DNA from: JAAURS01 sp031362245
Lineage (GTDB): Bacteria; Cyanobacteriota; Cyanobacteriia; Thermosynechococcales; Thermosynechococcaceae
Length of the DNA: 64,000 nt
NCBI GenBank assembly: GCA_031362245.1
Contig: JANLSD010000014.1
Location: 24,853 to 88,852 of the forward strand
Direction: 5' to 3'
Position 1 is the first letter of the stretch. Each line of letters starts with the position of its first letter. The notes beneath the pieces were generated by a model that did not search any database, had not been told where the DNA came from, and saw only the letters and a list, made by a program, of their open reading frames with translations. This document shows positions 25,352-33,723 of the stretch, one piece after another. Made by a program: the position numbers and the translations under genes.

Positions 25352-25623
25352 GGATTCTGCTTCAGACTTCGTGCTCCAAAATGATCAACGGCGCGATGCC
25401 CGATCCGAATTACCCAAGGCTGAGCGTCGGGGTATTGCTCAAACAGGCGATTGGTTGCGGGTACGATATTTTCATCGACCTCAAAGGCTCCAGTTTCAAT
25501 GTCGATCGCCACAATTTTGCTTTCATTTCCCGCTTCGACTTGTTGCCGAATACTGGATTCATAGAGTGCTTGCCCACGTTGAGCCAATTCTTCTTTGCTA
25601 TAACGTCGTTGGCGAACTGCCAT
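25348..25623 (-). CDS. Small conserved partner of the aspartic protease
   Basis: A 91-aa basic protein. It has an N-terminal QRRYSKEELAQRGQALYESSIRQQ and a conserved KIVAIDIETGAFEVDENIVPA block, followed by WVIRIGHRAVDHFG. In many cyanobacterial genomes a gene of this kind lies directly before a small clan-AA aspartic protease. Here the stop overlaps the protease start by 4 bp. The role of the pair is not established; a toxin-antitoxin-like or regulated-proteolysis module is a possibility. The frame is intact although the partner is broken. Confidence 0.65.
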   Translation of the reverse strand: MAVRQRRYSKEELAQRGQALYESSIRQQVEAGNESKIVAIDIETGAFEVDENIVPATNRLFEQYPDAQPWVIRIGHRAVDHFGARSLKQNP

Positions 25624-26023
25624 AGAGTTGACCTTGCTGCGACTTCCATACTCTATTTTCGCCTGGAGAGTCGATCATTGGCTTCGTAGTGTGCATGCAG
25701 TAACTGTGGTCGTCGTCCATTTAGCTTGACCTTTTACAGCAGCATCTATGTAGTACACTCTTGCCTCATTTACAAAATGTATGCTTCCTTAACCCAAAGT
25801 TACCTCTGCATTAAGAGTCATCGCAAATTGGGTCAAGAAGGGTACAAACTACGCTACATCAAGATATAGAAGGCGCTGTCCCCTCAGCCCTACCGTCTGG
25901 ATCGCAATCTAGCGCGACCTCCTTTGATGCAGGTGAGATCGCCCCACCACCAACCAACTTTTCCCGTTTTTTGATTCTGTTTGGCACGGCTCAGTCCACC
26001 CATTCATCTAAAGCGAGGTAAAC
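25624..26023. other. 400-bp intergenic region without clear features
   Basis: No coding frame, RNA motif or repeat that I can support is visible between the aspartic-protease module and the EF-G-like gene. The promoter of the latter must lie here. Confidence 0.35.
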
Positions 26024-28036
26024 ATGAACAGTTCCCGCAATATTGCGATCGTAGGCCCTTACTCTAGCGGCAAAACCACACTCTTAGAAAATTTGCTTTA
26101 TGTAACGGACAGTATCTCCCGTAGAGGTTCAGTGCGGACAGGAAACACCGTGGGGGACACCTCCGCAGAAGCCCGCGCCCACCAAATGAGTACAGAAATC
26201 ACGGCTGCCAGTCTTACCCACGGCAGCCGTGATTTTACATTTTTAGACTGCCCTGGCTCCATCGAACTCGCCCAGGAAACCTTCAATGCCCTGGTTGGCG
26301 TTGATGCGGCAGTGGTGGTGTGCGAGCCGGATCCGCAAAAAGTGCTGGGCCTTTCACTGCTGTTTCAGGTCTTGGACGATTGGCAAATCCCCCATCTGGT
26401 GTTCCTCAATAAAATGGATCGCGCCATTGCGCCATTTTCTGAGGTATTAGCAGCCCTCAAACAAGTCTCCAGCCGTCCGATGGTGCCGCAGCAGTACCCC
26501 ATTGGCCAAAACGAGACCTTGCAAGGGTTTATTGATTTAATTACAGAACAAGCCTTCCAATACCACCCCGATGCCCCCGCAGACCCCATTCCCCTACCGG
26601 AAGCGCTCAAGGAGCAAGAGCACGCCGCACGGGCAGAAATGCTGGAAACCTTAGCGGAGTTTGACGATCATCTGTTAGAAGAACTGATTGAAGAAGTCGA
26701 ACCACCCCAGACGGAAGTGCTCCAAGATCTCAAAGATGAACTGAGTGCAGACTTGATTGTCCCTGTCTTGTTTGGGGTTGCCGATCAAGGGTTTGGGATT
26801 CGTCCGTTACTGGAAATCTTGGCGAAAGAAGCGCCGGAAGCCCAAGAGACAGAGAAGCTGCGGGGGTTAGGGAAAGAGAATAATGCGATCGCCCAAGTTC
26901 TCAAAACCTATATTTCGGCCCAAGGCGGTAAGCTTTCGCTGGTGCGGGTGTGGCAGGGGACGCTGTCCGATGGGATGTCGTTGAACAAGGTGCGGGTGAG
27001 TGGGATCTATCGTCTGATGGGGCAGCAGCAAACCAGTATTGCCCAAGCCAGTGCAGGTGAAATTGTGGCCTTGGGACGACTGGAAGGCATTCAAACAGGA
27101 GATACGCTCTCTACAAACGGTTTTGACACTGCTGAACTGCGGCGGGGAACGGCGTTAGAGCCTGTGTTTGCACAGGCGGTGCGGACTCAAAATCGTAAAG
27201 ATGAGGTGAAGCTGACGACGGCCCTCCATAAGCTAAATGAAGAAGATCCATCTTTAATTTGGAAGCACCAGGAAGAAACCCATGAGATTGTGCTGTGGGG
27301 TCAGGGTGAAATTCATTTGATGATTGGCAAAGAGCGGTTGGAGCGCAAGTATAACTTACCTGTGGAACTCACACCGCCTCATATTGCTTACTGTGAAACC
27401 ATTCGCAAGACAACTTCTAGTCATGGTCGCTATAAACACCAAACGGGTGGGCATGGGCAGTTTGGAGATGTTTATTTAGACATTGAGCCGCAGCCTCGCG
27501 GCGAAGGCTTTCAGTTCAAGGAAAAAATTGTGGGTGGCGCGGTGCCGAAGCAGTATATTCCTGGCGTTGAGATGGGGGTACGCGAATTTTTGGTGCAGGG
27601 GATGTATGGGTATCCAGTAGTGGATTTGTCAGTGACGCTGACGAATGGCTCCTACCACACGGTTGATAGTTCGGAGCAGGCGTTTAAGCAGGCGGCTCGG
27701 TTGGCGATGCAGTCTGGTTTACCCAATTGTGAGCCTGTTTTGCTAGAACCTATCGAACGCATTACTCTGGCAACGCCTGTAGAATTTACCGCTAATATCT
27801 TGCGGCTGGTGCGGAACCGTCGCGGTCAGGTATTAGGCTATGATGCAAAGCCTAATTGGACGGGATGGGATGAGGTGACGGCCTATTTACCGATGGCAGA
27901 AATGCAGAGTCTGATTACAGAACTGCGATCGCTGACCCAAGGCGTAGGTTTCTTCCACTGGGAGGACGATCATTTGCAGGAAGTACCAGACAAGATTGCA
28001 GAGCAGGTTTTGGCGATCGCAAAGTCGGCTGCATAA
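26024..28036 (+). CDS. Elongation factor G-like translational GTPase (non-canonical)
   Basis: The 670-aa protein follows the EF-G domain order. The G1 loop is GPYSSGKTT (11-19), the G4 motif NKMD is at 129-132, and domains II to V follow (VQGMYGYPVVDLSVTLTNGSYHTVDSSEQAF is domain IV-type). The G3 motif is DCPGS (75-79), lacking the His of DxPGH that EF-G and EF-Tu use for GTP hydrolysis. This resembles the divergent EF-G-like subfamily (FusA2-type) rather than the main elongation factor. It may be a ribosome-associated GTPase of unknown role. The gene stands alone. Confidence 0.82.
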   Translation: MNSSRNIAIVGPYSSGKTTLLENLLYVTDSISRRGSVRTGNTVGDTSAEARAHQMSTEITAASLTHGSRDFTFLDCPGSIELAQETFNALVGVDAAVVVCEPDPQKVLGLSLLFQVLDDWQIPHLVFLNKMDRAIAPFSEVLAALKQVSSRPMVPQQYPIGQNETLQGFIDLITEQAFQYHPDAPADPIPLPEALKEQEHAARAEMLETLAEFDDHLLEELIEEVEPPQTEVLQDLKDELSADLIVPVLFGVADQGFGIRPLLEILAKEAPEAQETEKLRGLGKENNAIAQVLKTYISAQGGKLSLVRVWQGTLSDGMSLNKVRVSGIYRLMGQQQTSIAQASAGEIVALGRLEGIQTGDTLSTNGFDTAELRRGTALEPVFAQAVRTQNRKDEVKLTTALHKLNEEDPSLIWKHQEETHEIVLWGQGEIHLMIGKERLERKYNLPVELTPPHIAYCETIRKTTSSHGRYKHQTGGHGQFGDVYLDIEPQPRGEGFQFKEKIVGGAVPKQYIPGVEMGVREFLVQGMYGYPVVDLSVTLTNGSYHTVDSSEQAFKQAARLAMQSGLPNCEPVLLEPIERITLATPVEFTANILRLVRNRRGQVLGYDAKPNWTGWDEVTAYLPMAEMQSLITELRSLTQGVGFFHWEDDHLQEVPDKIAEQVLAIAKSAA

Positions 28037-28201
28037 GATGCCGAGAAGTTTCGTGGCAAAAAAGATGAGTAGAAAGAAACTCTCTGATGGTAAAAAATCC
28101 TATCCTTATGGCTAAAAACTTAAGTTTTTGAGGTTATTTCAACGCTATTCGATCTTTTTCTTCTATGATGTCCCCATTGTTATGTAGATTCAGGTTTCTT
28201 T

Positions 28202-28684
28202 ATGACAGTCTCTTACACCCCCGATGAGTTATCTAAAGTGGCTGGAGCTGTAATGGTGAGCGGTATCGCTGTTGCAATGGTGGACGCGGGCATTGTATCT
28301 TCCGCGATCGAGGCTGTTGCTTTGGGCAAGGAGGTTGCGGGTGCGGCAACTAAGTACCCCAATAATGCTGTCATCCAGGCGCTGTTTTCTGAGGAGGCAG
28401 CTAAGGCACTTCAGGCTAATCCGGCTTCTCGGGTTGAAGTGAAGCCAGCGGAGATGATGTCCGATACTGCGGTAGATACGGCGATCTCCAAAATCGCCGA
28501 AGCGCTCACCCTGCTAAATGCCAAGGCAACGGCGGATGAGGTACGGGAATATAAGGAGTTTTTGTATGCCTGCTGCGATCGCGTGGCAAATGCGGCGGGG
28601 AGTGGCTTGTTTGGGTCGGGCAATCCAAAGGTGAGCGATACGGAAGCGGTTGCTCTAGCTAAAATCAAAGCTGCTTTAGCTTAG
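28202..28684 (+). CDS. Hypothetical protein (160 aa, Ala-rich, helical)
   Basis: A 160-aa mostly helical protein with repeated Ala and Val (VAGAVMVSGIAVAMVDAGIVSSAIEAVALG), ending KVSDTEAVALAKIKAALA. A plausible organisation is a helical bundle like TerB or other small conserved bacterial proteins, but I do not recognise a family. No signal or strong membrane segment is present. It is followed by another hypothetical gene after 31 bp, possibly an operon. Confidence 0.6.
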   Translation: MTVSYTPDELSKVAGAVMVSGIAVAMVDAGIVSSAIEAVALGKEVAGAATKYPNNAVIQALFSEEAAKALQANPASRVEVKPAEMMSDTAVDTAISKIAEALTLLNAKATADEVREYKEFLYACCDRVANAAGSGLFGSGNPKVSDTEAVALAKIKAALA

Positions 28685-28715
28685 TTAGTTTTTAAAGGTC
28701 TCTAAAATAAATTGT

Positions 28716-29060
28716 ATGAATAAGATCAAATTCTTTCTAACCCTTGGTGTCGTTGGTTTCTTGGCTGTAGTTGTGGGTACTTTTCTGTTGACGGCAGGAC
28801 GAACGGTAGGCCAGTCCTTGTTTGGTCGAGGGTTTGCTGAAGGTCAGTTGAAAGATTATGTAGCTGCTGTGCTGAAGCAGGATATTAATGGGCTGAAGTG
28901 TCAGTCGGTTGATTCTGATAGCAATGGGTATGTCTCTTGTGATTACACTACTGTTAGCCAGCCTAATAACCCACGCTCTATTGAATGCGCGGCGTGGGGA
29001 TTGGATGGTTTCTTGAATAAAGGCTGTAAAACGCGGTTGCCAAATTTTGGTAATCAGTAA
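28716..29060 (+). CDS. Hypothetical membrane-anchored protein with four cysteines
   Basis: A 114-aa protein with an N-terminal hydrophobic segment (IKFFLTLGVVGFLAVVVGTFLL, about 4-25), then a soluble part with four Cys (GLKCQSVDSDSN, VSCDY, IECAAWGL, KGCKTR). These spaced Cys could form disulfides in the periplasm or lumen. The role is unknown. It shares strand and spacing with the preceding gene. Confidence 0.6.
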   Translation: MNKIKFFLTLGVVGFLAVVVGTFLLTAGRTVGQSLFGRGFAEGQLKDYVAAVLKQDINGLKCQSVDSDSNGYVSCDYTTVSQPNNPRSIECAAWGLDGFLNKGCKTRLPNFGNQ

Positions 29061-29238
29061 GGGTTTCTATGGTGGATAGATCTCCGTCACCTTGTACTAG
29101 CGAGATCGCTTGAAGAATATTTTCAGAACTGAGCTTTGGGGAAGCCAAGCTCAATTCTTTGAGTCTCACAGTCATATGGTGTTGTCTGACAACTGCGAAT
29201 TTACTCTGGCATGGATTTAACCGAACAGTATTTCGAGT
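29061..29238. other. Intergenic spacer before the transposase remnant
   Basis: A minus-strand frame in this area (28978-29175) overlaps the preceding gene and shows no recognisable domain; I do not call it. The rest is probably degraded insertion-sequence flank. Confidence 0.3.
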
Positions 29239-29358
29239 GGAGCAGTTGAAGGAATAAATAATCGATTAAAGCTAATTAAACGTTCAGGATATGGTTTTAG
29301 AAACCTTCCCATTTTTCGTTTGCGATGCTTGATATGCTGGCATCTTAGTATTAGCTAG
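29239..29358 (+). pseudogene. C-terminal remnant of an ISL3-family transposase
   Basis: The frame encodes GAVEGINNRLKLIKRSGYG followed by FRNLPIFRLR..CWHL and a stop. This is the conserved C-terminal signature of ISL3-family DDE transposases (xGxxEGxNNxxKxxKRxxxGF). The upstream frame is closed by a TAA at about 29218, so only about 40 residues remain. It is an inactive relic. Confidence 0.85.
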
Positions 29359-29369
29359 GTATATTCTAG

Positions 29370-29400
29370 CCAGAAGAGCCGTAATTTTTGGCTCTTCTGG
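29370..29400. mobile_element. Adjacent inverted ends of ISL3-type elements
   Basis: ccagaagagcc (29370-29380) and ggctcttctgg (29390-29400) are perfect inverted 11-mers separated by nine bases. GGCTCTTC is the usual outer end of ISL3-family elements, and the left copy lies 12 bp after the transposase stop, as a right end would. The second copy in opposite orientation may be the start of another degraded copy. A terminator-like hairpin is an alternative reading. Confidence 0.5.
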
Positions 29401-29536
29401 ATTCTCTATGCTGGTTTTCTGGGCTTAAAGAGTTTTCAAGGCTTTCAGCCCTGGCACATAGTACCAAAATGTTTACTATGAACATTTGCATACGGAATTC
29501 TATAGAGCCAAAGCTCTCTGCACCATTAATCCATAA
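29401..29536. other. Residual IS-type or spacer sequence
   Basis: No gene is visible between the ISL3 end-type repeats and the copper ATPase stop. It may be the start of a degraded ISL3 copy. I see no function. Confidence 0.3.
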
Positions 29537-31879
29537 CTAACTCAGATTCGCATGGCGTAGTGTCAGAGCATTTGTGACCACGCTGACTGAGCTAAAGGCC
29601 ATTAAGGCTGCTGCCATTGCAGGATTCAGCAAAATCCCAAAAGCAGGTAAAAAGAAACCTGCGGCAAGGGGAATACCTATCACGTTATAGCCCAGCGCCC
29701 AAAATAAATTTTGTTGAATTGTCCGAAACGTTGCTTTGCTTAGTTTCAGCGCACGGCTTACATCTCCCAATCGCGGAGCCTCCTGCGTGAGCTGACTGTG
29801 CATCAAAACAATTTGCGCCGTCTCGATCGCCACATCCGTCCCAGAACTCAGCGCAATTCCCACATCTGCCTGAACTAACGCAGGGGCATCGTTAATACCA
29901 TCTCCCACCATGCCTACTGTTCTGCCTTCTGCTTGCAACGCAGCAATCACCTTCGCCTTATCCGTGGGAGATACCGCAGCATAAATTTCCTCAGAACTTA
30001 GCCCCAACGATCGCCCAATCGACTCCGCCGTTGTACGCCGATCGCCCGTCAACATCAGTACCTTTAGCTTTTGCTGCCGCAGAGAAGCGATCGCCCCCTT
30101 CGCATCCACCCGCACCGGATCCTGAAGCGCAATACCGCCCTCATATCGTCCGTTCACTGAGAGAAAAACAACGCTATTTCCTTGGGCAGCGAAGGTTTCA
30201 GATTGGTGGCGATCGCCCGCTTCCACCTCAACGCCCTGCCCTTCCAGCCAATCCAAACTTCCCAAACATAGGGTATTACCATCCACCACTCCAGACAGGC
30301 CAGACCCAGGATAAGACATCCACTCGGTAACGCTGAGCCGCTCTAATTGCAATTCAGTTGCTTTGCCAATAATGGCCTCTGCAAAAGGATGCTGGGCATT
30401 GGTTTCTAAACTTGCGGCAAGCTGGATGAGTTGTTCCGGGGTTTCTAGTGCCTGTGCTATCGCGCTCAGCCAATAGGTCGCTACGACCGGATTGCCCGTT
30501 GTCAGGGTTCCGGTTTTATCAAACACAATTGTATCGAGATGATGAACGGCCTCTAAAACATCACCGCCTCGAATCAGCAGCCCTTGTTCTGCACCCAAAC
30601 TAGTCCCCACCACAATGGCAGTGGGCGTTGCCAACCCCAACGCACAGGGACAGGCCACCACTAAAACGGCGATCGCCAATTTCAAACTCAGCAATAGCCC
30701 CAAATAATCTGAGTTCAGGTTGGGATGCATAGCATGGGTTGCAACCGCAGCGTGCAATACCTCAGGCCAGAGGTGGGTTCCAATCAAGGCCCAGAACAGG
30801 AAAGTTAGCGTGGCGATCGCCATTACGCCATAGACAAAATAGCCTGAAACCCTATCTGCCAGCCGTTGAATGGGTGCCTTGCGCGCTTGAGCGGTTTCCA
30901 CACACTGAATAATTTGCGCCAGTGCCGTTTCAGAACCCGTGCGGGTTGCTTCTATCACCACCGCTGCCGACTGATTCAGGGTGCCTGCCATGACGCGATC
31001 GCCCACGCCTTTCTCCACGGGCAACGATTCCCCCGTCAGCATTGCTTCGTTCACCGAAGACTGTCCGGTAGTGATGACCCCATCTACTGGAAATTTGTCC
31101 CCAGGCAACACCTGAAGGAATGTGCCCACTGCCACCTGTTCTACAGGAATTGCGTTGCTTTGGATGGGGTCTTGCAAGGGATTGAGGACTTGACGGGCGA
31201 TCGCAGGTTGTAAATTCAGCAGGGCTTTAAACGCCGAAGTCGCTCGTCCCCGCGCCTGTTCTTCTAAGGTGCGCCCCAGCAAGACTAGCCCCACAATCAT
31301 CACCGGAGCATCAAAAAAACATTCCCATCCCGTTTGCGGAAAGACTAGCGCCACATCACTGGCAAGATAGGCCGTCCAAGCGCCTAGGCTCACCAACGTA
31401 TTCATGTTGGGGATTCTGCGCCAGAGACTGAGTGCCCCATCGATCGCCATTGCACGCCCAGGCATCAGCACAGCGATGGTGGCTAGTCCCCAGTGAAACC
31501 ACAGTTCACCCAGGATTGGGATATGCAGCCCTGTAAATTCGTGCAGATGCCCAATCAGAGACAGTGACACTAAAACAATGGCTAAGCCAATTTGCCACAG
31601 GCGCTGAACAATTGCGATTTGCGGGTCAGGATCCTGTGTTTTGGAAGGCTGTGGGGATTCAACTTGGGTGGGGAAGCCGAGGTTGGTTAGGGCGATCGCC
31701 AATCCGCTGGCAGAGATGGTTTCGGCTTGATAGGCGATCGTGGCTTTTTCTGTGACCAAGTTCACCGAAGCAGAGATTACACCCTGCTTTTGGCCTAGTG
31801 CTTTTTCCACTGCCTGCACACAGCCCGCACACTTCATGCCCTGGACACGCAAGATCGCCTGATCGAGTTGAATCGCCAC
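29537..31879 (-). CDS. Copper-transporting P-type ATPase (P1B)
   Basis: The 780-aa protein carries one N-terminal heavy-metal-binding domain with GMKCAGC (CxxC at Cys17 and Cys20). It has the membrane-metal site CPC in VACPCALGLATP, the phosphorylation motif DKTGTLT, and the hinge MVGDGINDAPAL. These identify a P1B-type copper ATPase. Cyanobacteria use two, CtaA in the cell membrane and PacS in the thylakoid, to supply plastocyanin and cytochrome oxidase; which one this is cannot be decided here, though KCAGC may favour CtaA. No copper chaperone gene (atx1) is adjacent. Confidence 0.93.
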   Translation of the reverse strand: MAIQLDQAILRVQGMKCAGCVQAVEKALGQKQGVISASVNLVTEKATIAYQAETISASGLAIALTNLGFPTQVESPQPSKTQDPDPQIAIVQRLWQIGLAIVLVSLSLIGHLHEFTGLHIPILGELWFHWGLATIAVLMPGRAMAIDGALSLWRRIPNMNTLVSLGAWTAYLASDVALVFPQTGWECFFDAPVMIVGLVLLGRTLEEQARGRATSAFKALLNLQPAIARQVLNPLQDPIQSNAIPVEQVAVGTFLQVLPGDKFPVDGVITTGQSSVNEAMLTGESLPVEKGVGDRVMAGTLNQSAAVVIEATRTGSETALAQIIQCVETAQARKAPIQRLADRVSGYFVYGVMAIATLTFLFWALIGTHLWPEVLHAAVATHAMHPNLNSDYLGLLLSLKLAIAVLVVACPCALGLATPTAIVVGTSLGAEQGLLIRGGDVLEAVHHLDTIVFDKTGTLTTGNPVVATYWLSAIAQALETPEQLIQLAASLETNAQHPFAEAIIGKATELQLERLSVTEWMSYPGSGLSGVVDGNTLCLGSLDWLEGQGVEVEAGDRHQSETFAAQGNSVVFLSVNGRYEGGIALQDPVRVDAKGAIASLRQQKLKVLMLTGDRRTTAESIGRSLGLSSEEIYAAVSPTDKAKVIAALQAEGRTVGMVGDGINDAPALVQADVGIALSSGTDVAIETAQIVLMHSQLTQEAPRLGDVSRALKLSKATFRTIQQNLFWALGYNVIGIPLAAGFFLPAFGILLNPAMAAALMAFSSVSVVTNALTLRHANLS

Positions 31880-32199
31880 GTAAATGAGTCCTTGATATCA
31901 AGCCGTTCCTTCTCTGTTGTAGACCATAAACTCCAATCGCAGCCGTAGAACGGTATCGTTACCATCCGCTCCGAAATCAGTCTATCGGCAATAATGCTAA
32001 AAAATGGACTGAATCAGGCAATTAATAAATGAGAATAGTGTCATTAAGATGCTTTTTGGGCAGCTTGTCCCGCCTAAAATCGTTTGAAACCCTCATTTCT
32101 TCTAGGTTGAGCAATTACCTTTCCTGAAATTACGATCGACAAAGCGATCATTTTTACGTATCATAACTGGTGTATCTGTTCAGCAATAAGGTTCACTGC
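31880..32199. other. Divergent intergenic region of 320 bp
   Basis: Divergent promoters of the copper ATPase and the DNA methyltransferase must lie here. I see no repeat or RNA and no named motif. AAGG lies 8 nt before the methyltransferase ATG. Confidence 0.35.
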
Positions 32200-33465
32200 A
32201 TGGCAAGACCGATCGCAATCGATCTATTCGCAGGGGCTGGAGGACTTGGACTCGGGTTTGAACAGGCAGGCTTTGATATTGTCGCCGCAGTTGAAATTGA
32301 CCCGATTCACTGCGCCACACACAAATTCAACTTCCCGAACTGCGTGACGATTTGTAAAAGCGTCATTGATGTAACGGGTGATGAGTTGCGTCGCCGCGCG
32401 GGGATTGGTAGCCGCGACCTTGACGTTATAATCGGTGGCCCACCCTGTCAAGGGTTTTCCCTGATGGGGAAGCGAGCGCTTGACGACACTCGAAACCAGC
32501 TTGTCTTTCACTATGTCCGTCTTGTAATGGAACTGAAGCCAAAATACTTCGTGTTTGAGAACGTGAAGGGTTTAACCATCGGAAAGCATCGTCGTTTCCT
32601 GCAAGAGATTATTGAGGCATTTGGTAAAGGTGGCTATGATGTTGTCGCTGACTACAGGGTTCTAAATGCTAAGGATTATTCTGTTCCGCAAGACCGCCGC
32701 CGCTTGTTTCTGCTAGGCACACGAGCTGGGTTGAAATTGCCGACATACCCCCAACCCACAGGGCAAACAACCGTTGGCGAAGCGATTGGGGATATTCCTG
32801 AGGCAGAATCCTTTCCAGACTTATGGGAACGCGACTGGACGGCAACAAAGTTAGGCAAACCATCTTCTTATGCCGCAATGCTGAGGGGTAAAACGGATGA
32901 CCCACAAAACTTTGGCTATCGTCGGCGATATAACGCCAAATTGCTAACGTGTTCGCGTCTGACCAATCACTCATCACTATCACGCCAACGCTTTGCTGAT
33001 ACTGCGCCCAATGATGTAGAACCTATCAGTCGTTTTAAGAAGCTTGCCCTAAACGGCATCTGCAATACGTTGCGGGCAGGCACAGCAAGCGATCGCGGTG
33101 CATTCACTTCGCCACGCCCTATTCATCCCACGAGTGCAAGGGTTATAACGGTTCGTGAGGCGGCGCGACTACACTCTTACCCTGACTGGTTTCGATTTCA
33201 TTCGACCAAGTGGCATGGATTTCGGCAAATTGGCAATAGTGTGCCACCATTGCTTGCTCGTGCTGTTGGTGGAGAGATTATGAAGGTCTTGCGGAAGAAG
33301 CCCCAGAAGCCCGATGAGTTAATAGACCTTACTGACGAGAGCCTGATTGGAATTTCGATGTCTGATGCTGCCGCCATGTTTGGTGTGTCTAATTCCGTGA
33401 TAGCGCCTCGGACACGCGTACCACGACCACTGGAAGAACCTAAAGAAAGTGTGCTTCATCGCTGA
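32200..33465 (+). CDS. DNA (cytosine-5) methyltransferase, apparently solitary
   Basis: The 421-aa enzyme shows the m5C order: motif I DLFAGAGGLGLGFE (8-21), motif IV GGPPCQGFS with catalytic Cys83, motif VI ENVKG, motif VIII QDRRRLFLLGTR, motif IX ITVREAARLHSYPDW and motif X QIGNSVPP. The frame opens earlier, but ATG 32200 has AAGG upstream and begins with the fold. No restriction endonuclease gene is next to it. The N-terminus MARPIAIDLFAGAGG resembles solitary cyanobacterial methyltransferases (M.Ssp6803I type) that modify CGATCG, the core of HIP1. The target here is inferred, not shown. Confidence 0.92.
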   Translation: MARPIAIDLFAGAGGLGLGFEQAGFDIVAAVEIDPIHCATHKFNFPNCVTICKSVIDVTGDELRRRAGIGSRDLDVIIGGPPCQGFSLMGKRALDDTRNQLVFHYVRLVMELKPKYFVFENVKGLTIGKHRRFLQEIIEAFGKGGYDVVADYRVLNAKDYSVPQDRRRLFLLGTRAGLKLPTYPQPTGQTTVGEAIGDIPEAESFPDLWERDWTATKLGKPSSYAAMLRGKTDDPQNFGYRRRYNAKLLTCSRLTNHSSLSRQRFADTAPNDVEPISRFKKLALNGICNTLRAGTASDRGAFTSPRPIHPTSARVITVREAARLHSYPDWFRFHSTKWHGFRQIGNSVPPLLARAVGGEIMKVLRKKPQKPDELIDLTDESLIGISMSDAAAMFGVSNSVIAPRTRVPRPLEEPKESVLHR

Positions 33466-33514
33466 TCAAGCAAAAGCTCAGAACCGCTATGATCAGTTAA
33501 TAGGTTCAAATCGA

Positions 33515-33720
33515 ATGCTCCTGTGGATTCTAGTCACCGATCATCTTTCCTTTGCTACAAAGAGGGCACCCAGTTGTTGAGCAACGCATTCGCAACATCA
33601 GCGTTGACGATATCGCCATAACAATCATCTCTGCTGAAGAGTAACTTTACGGCAGACTCAACCTGATCGGACGCGCCAAAAGGCATGTGCCCCCCTACAA
33701 CGCGGTAACAAATTCACCAA
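33515..33720 (+). pseudogene. Degraded VapC-type PIN-domain toxin
   Basis: Read in two frames, the region keeps the family signature: MLLWILVTDHLSF, then, after a shift, QRGHPVVEQRIRNISVDDIA and AITIISAEE, a TAA stop where Gln is expected, and LYGRLNLIGRA. Intact VapC proteins have HLSLLQR..HP..RI and ISAEEQLYGR. A frameshift and a nonsense mutation make it inactive. No antitoxin gene is beside it. It is a relic of a VapBC module. Confidence 0.75.
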
Positions 33721-33723
33721 AAT

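Noticed and set aside
28978..29175. 65-codon minus-strand frame overlapping the end of the 114-aa gene
   Set aside because: No domain, overlaps a better gene, and sits next to an IS relic.
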